A stretch of 64,000 bases of DNA from contig NZ_SCTW01000143.1 of the NCBI RefSeq assembly GCF_004322395.1, positions 1 to 64,000 of the forward strand, read 5' to 3'. The position numbers were made by a program, and so were the translations under genes. Positions 63,650 through 64,000 of the stretch are shown in pieces. The DNA is from Methylobacter sp. Lineage in GTDB: Bacteria; Pseudomonadota; Gammaproteobacteria; Methylococcales; Methylomonadaceae. How positions within the stretch are numbered: the first letter of the stretch is position 1; each line of letters starts with the position of its first letter. The notes under the pieces are model-generated. The model ran no database searches. It was given only the letters and a program-made list of their open reading frames with translations, and had not been told where the DNA came from.

Positions 63650-64000
63650 TAACTTTTTCCTTCTTTAGGTTCTTTAGGCAAAAGCTTGACCTCGACTCTG
63701 CGGTTTTTTGCTCTGCCCTCTTTTGTGTCGTTGGAGTCTATTGGGTGGGCGTCGCCATAACCAATTACCGATATTCGTTTTGGCGATATACCTCGAGAAA
63801 TCAATATATCCGCGATGGCTCTTGCCCTGCGTAATGACAAATCCATATTATCAATTTGCCGGTTACCGGTCGGTATATTGTCGGTATGACCTTCAATAAG
63901 GATGCGGCTGCCTTTAGATGCCACTATATCTCCGACAAAATTCTCTATCGTAGATAAAGCAACATCATTTACGCCATTCTTCCCGGGACGAAACGTCCAA
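63649..64000 (-). CDS. OmpA-family peptidoglycan-binding protein (partial, 5' end outside window)
   Basis: The C-terminal ~116 residues are visible, and the frame is open to the window edge. ILIEGHTDNIPTGNRQIDNM, LSLRRARAIADILISRGI and RISVIGYGDAHPIDSND with AKNRRVEVKLLP form the OmpA C-terminal fold that binds diaminopimelate of peptidoglycan. The N-terminus may carry a membrane anchor or MotB-like part, not seen. Translationally coupled to the ExeA-like ATPase. Confidence 0.9.
   Translation of the reverse strand, partial: WTFRPGKNGVNDVALSTIENFVGDIVASKGSRILIEGHTDNIPTGNRQIDNMDLSLRRARAIADILISRGISPKRISVIGYGDAHPIDSNDTKEGRAKNRRVEVKLLPKEPKEGKS

Noticed and set aside
1-64000. CRISPR arrays, tRNA and rRNA genes
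   Set aside because: Searched by eye for regularly spaced direct repeats and for tRNA T-loop/acceptor patterns; none was convincing. A tRNA or Rfam covariance search would be decisive.

Overview
The window looks like chromosomal DNA of a methylotrophic gammaproteobacterium, most plausibly a Methylococcales methanotroph. The strongest argument is the cluster at 51.4-55.2 kb (AfpA/DmrB-like flavoprotein, DUF6513 pterin-related protein, DUF447 protein, MfnB). These families occur together in tetrahydromethanopterin/methanofuran biosynthesis of methylotrophic bacteria and methanogenic archaea. A SmbP-type His-rich periplasmic protein, a short-Q-loop cytochrome bd oxidase, slipin/NfeD, heme A synthase, ParC, YgfZ and CydAB fit a gammaproteobacterium. 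I found no rRNA, tRNA or CRISPR array.

Layout. 1-2.7 kb: MacB/FtsX-like ABC exporter (permease cut by the window edge). 3-9.5 kb: small lipoprotein, DCC redox protein, aconitase, a large lipoprotein hydrolase flanked by a duplicated aconitase tail, and cysH. 9.9-13.8 kb: SYLF protein, DUF1704 metallopeptidase-like protein, DUF4136 lipoprotein, then a decayed RAYT transposase among REP palindromes. 13.8-22.9 kb: a giant hybrid kinase/GGDEF/EAL protein, a frameshifted K+ channel next to an attC-like site, FadL, and a membrane PAS histidine kinase. 23.1-26.4 kb: two dead insertion sequences (IS630-like, IS1182-like). 26.8-31.1 kb: secreted hydrolase plus DUF2459 lipoprotein, frameshifted glutaredoxin, thioesterase, FAD monooxygenase, a second attC-like site. 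31.6-35.9 kb: nfeD-slipin-pncA-pncB operon on the minus strand. 36.5-40.6 kb: arginase-family enzyme, pterin carbinolamine dehydratase, ornithine cyclodeaminase-like protein, rubredoxin-MBL protein, RibD_C reductase. 40.7-49.4 kb: smbP, AI-2E permease, ctaA, ygfZ/ygfX, cNMP-binding protein, parC, thioesterase, PIN/RHH toxin-antitoxin pair. 50-55.2 kb: folP and the C1-cofactor cluster. 55.3-64 kb: nitroreductase, PocR-GGDEF protein, transposase scar, cydAB, a 457-bp MITE-like element, ExeA-like ATPase and a partial OmpA-family gene.

The genes form several functional groups. C1 cofactor synthesis is represented by folP, afpA-like, DUF6513, DUF447 and mfnB. NAD salvage is represented by pncA-pncB. 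Arginine to ornithine to proline conversion is suggested by the arginase-like and ornithine cyclodeaminase-like genes. Sulfate assimilation is represented by cysH, microaerobic respiration by cydAB and ctaA, and c-di-GMP signalling by two large sensors.

The most unusual features are an MfnB enzyme fused to a response-regulator receiver domain, REP-like palindromic DNA translated in frame inside the neighbouring DUF447 gene, two integron attC-like sites with no visible integrase, and a very high load of dispersed palindromes and gene scars.
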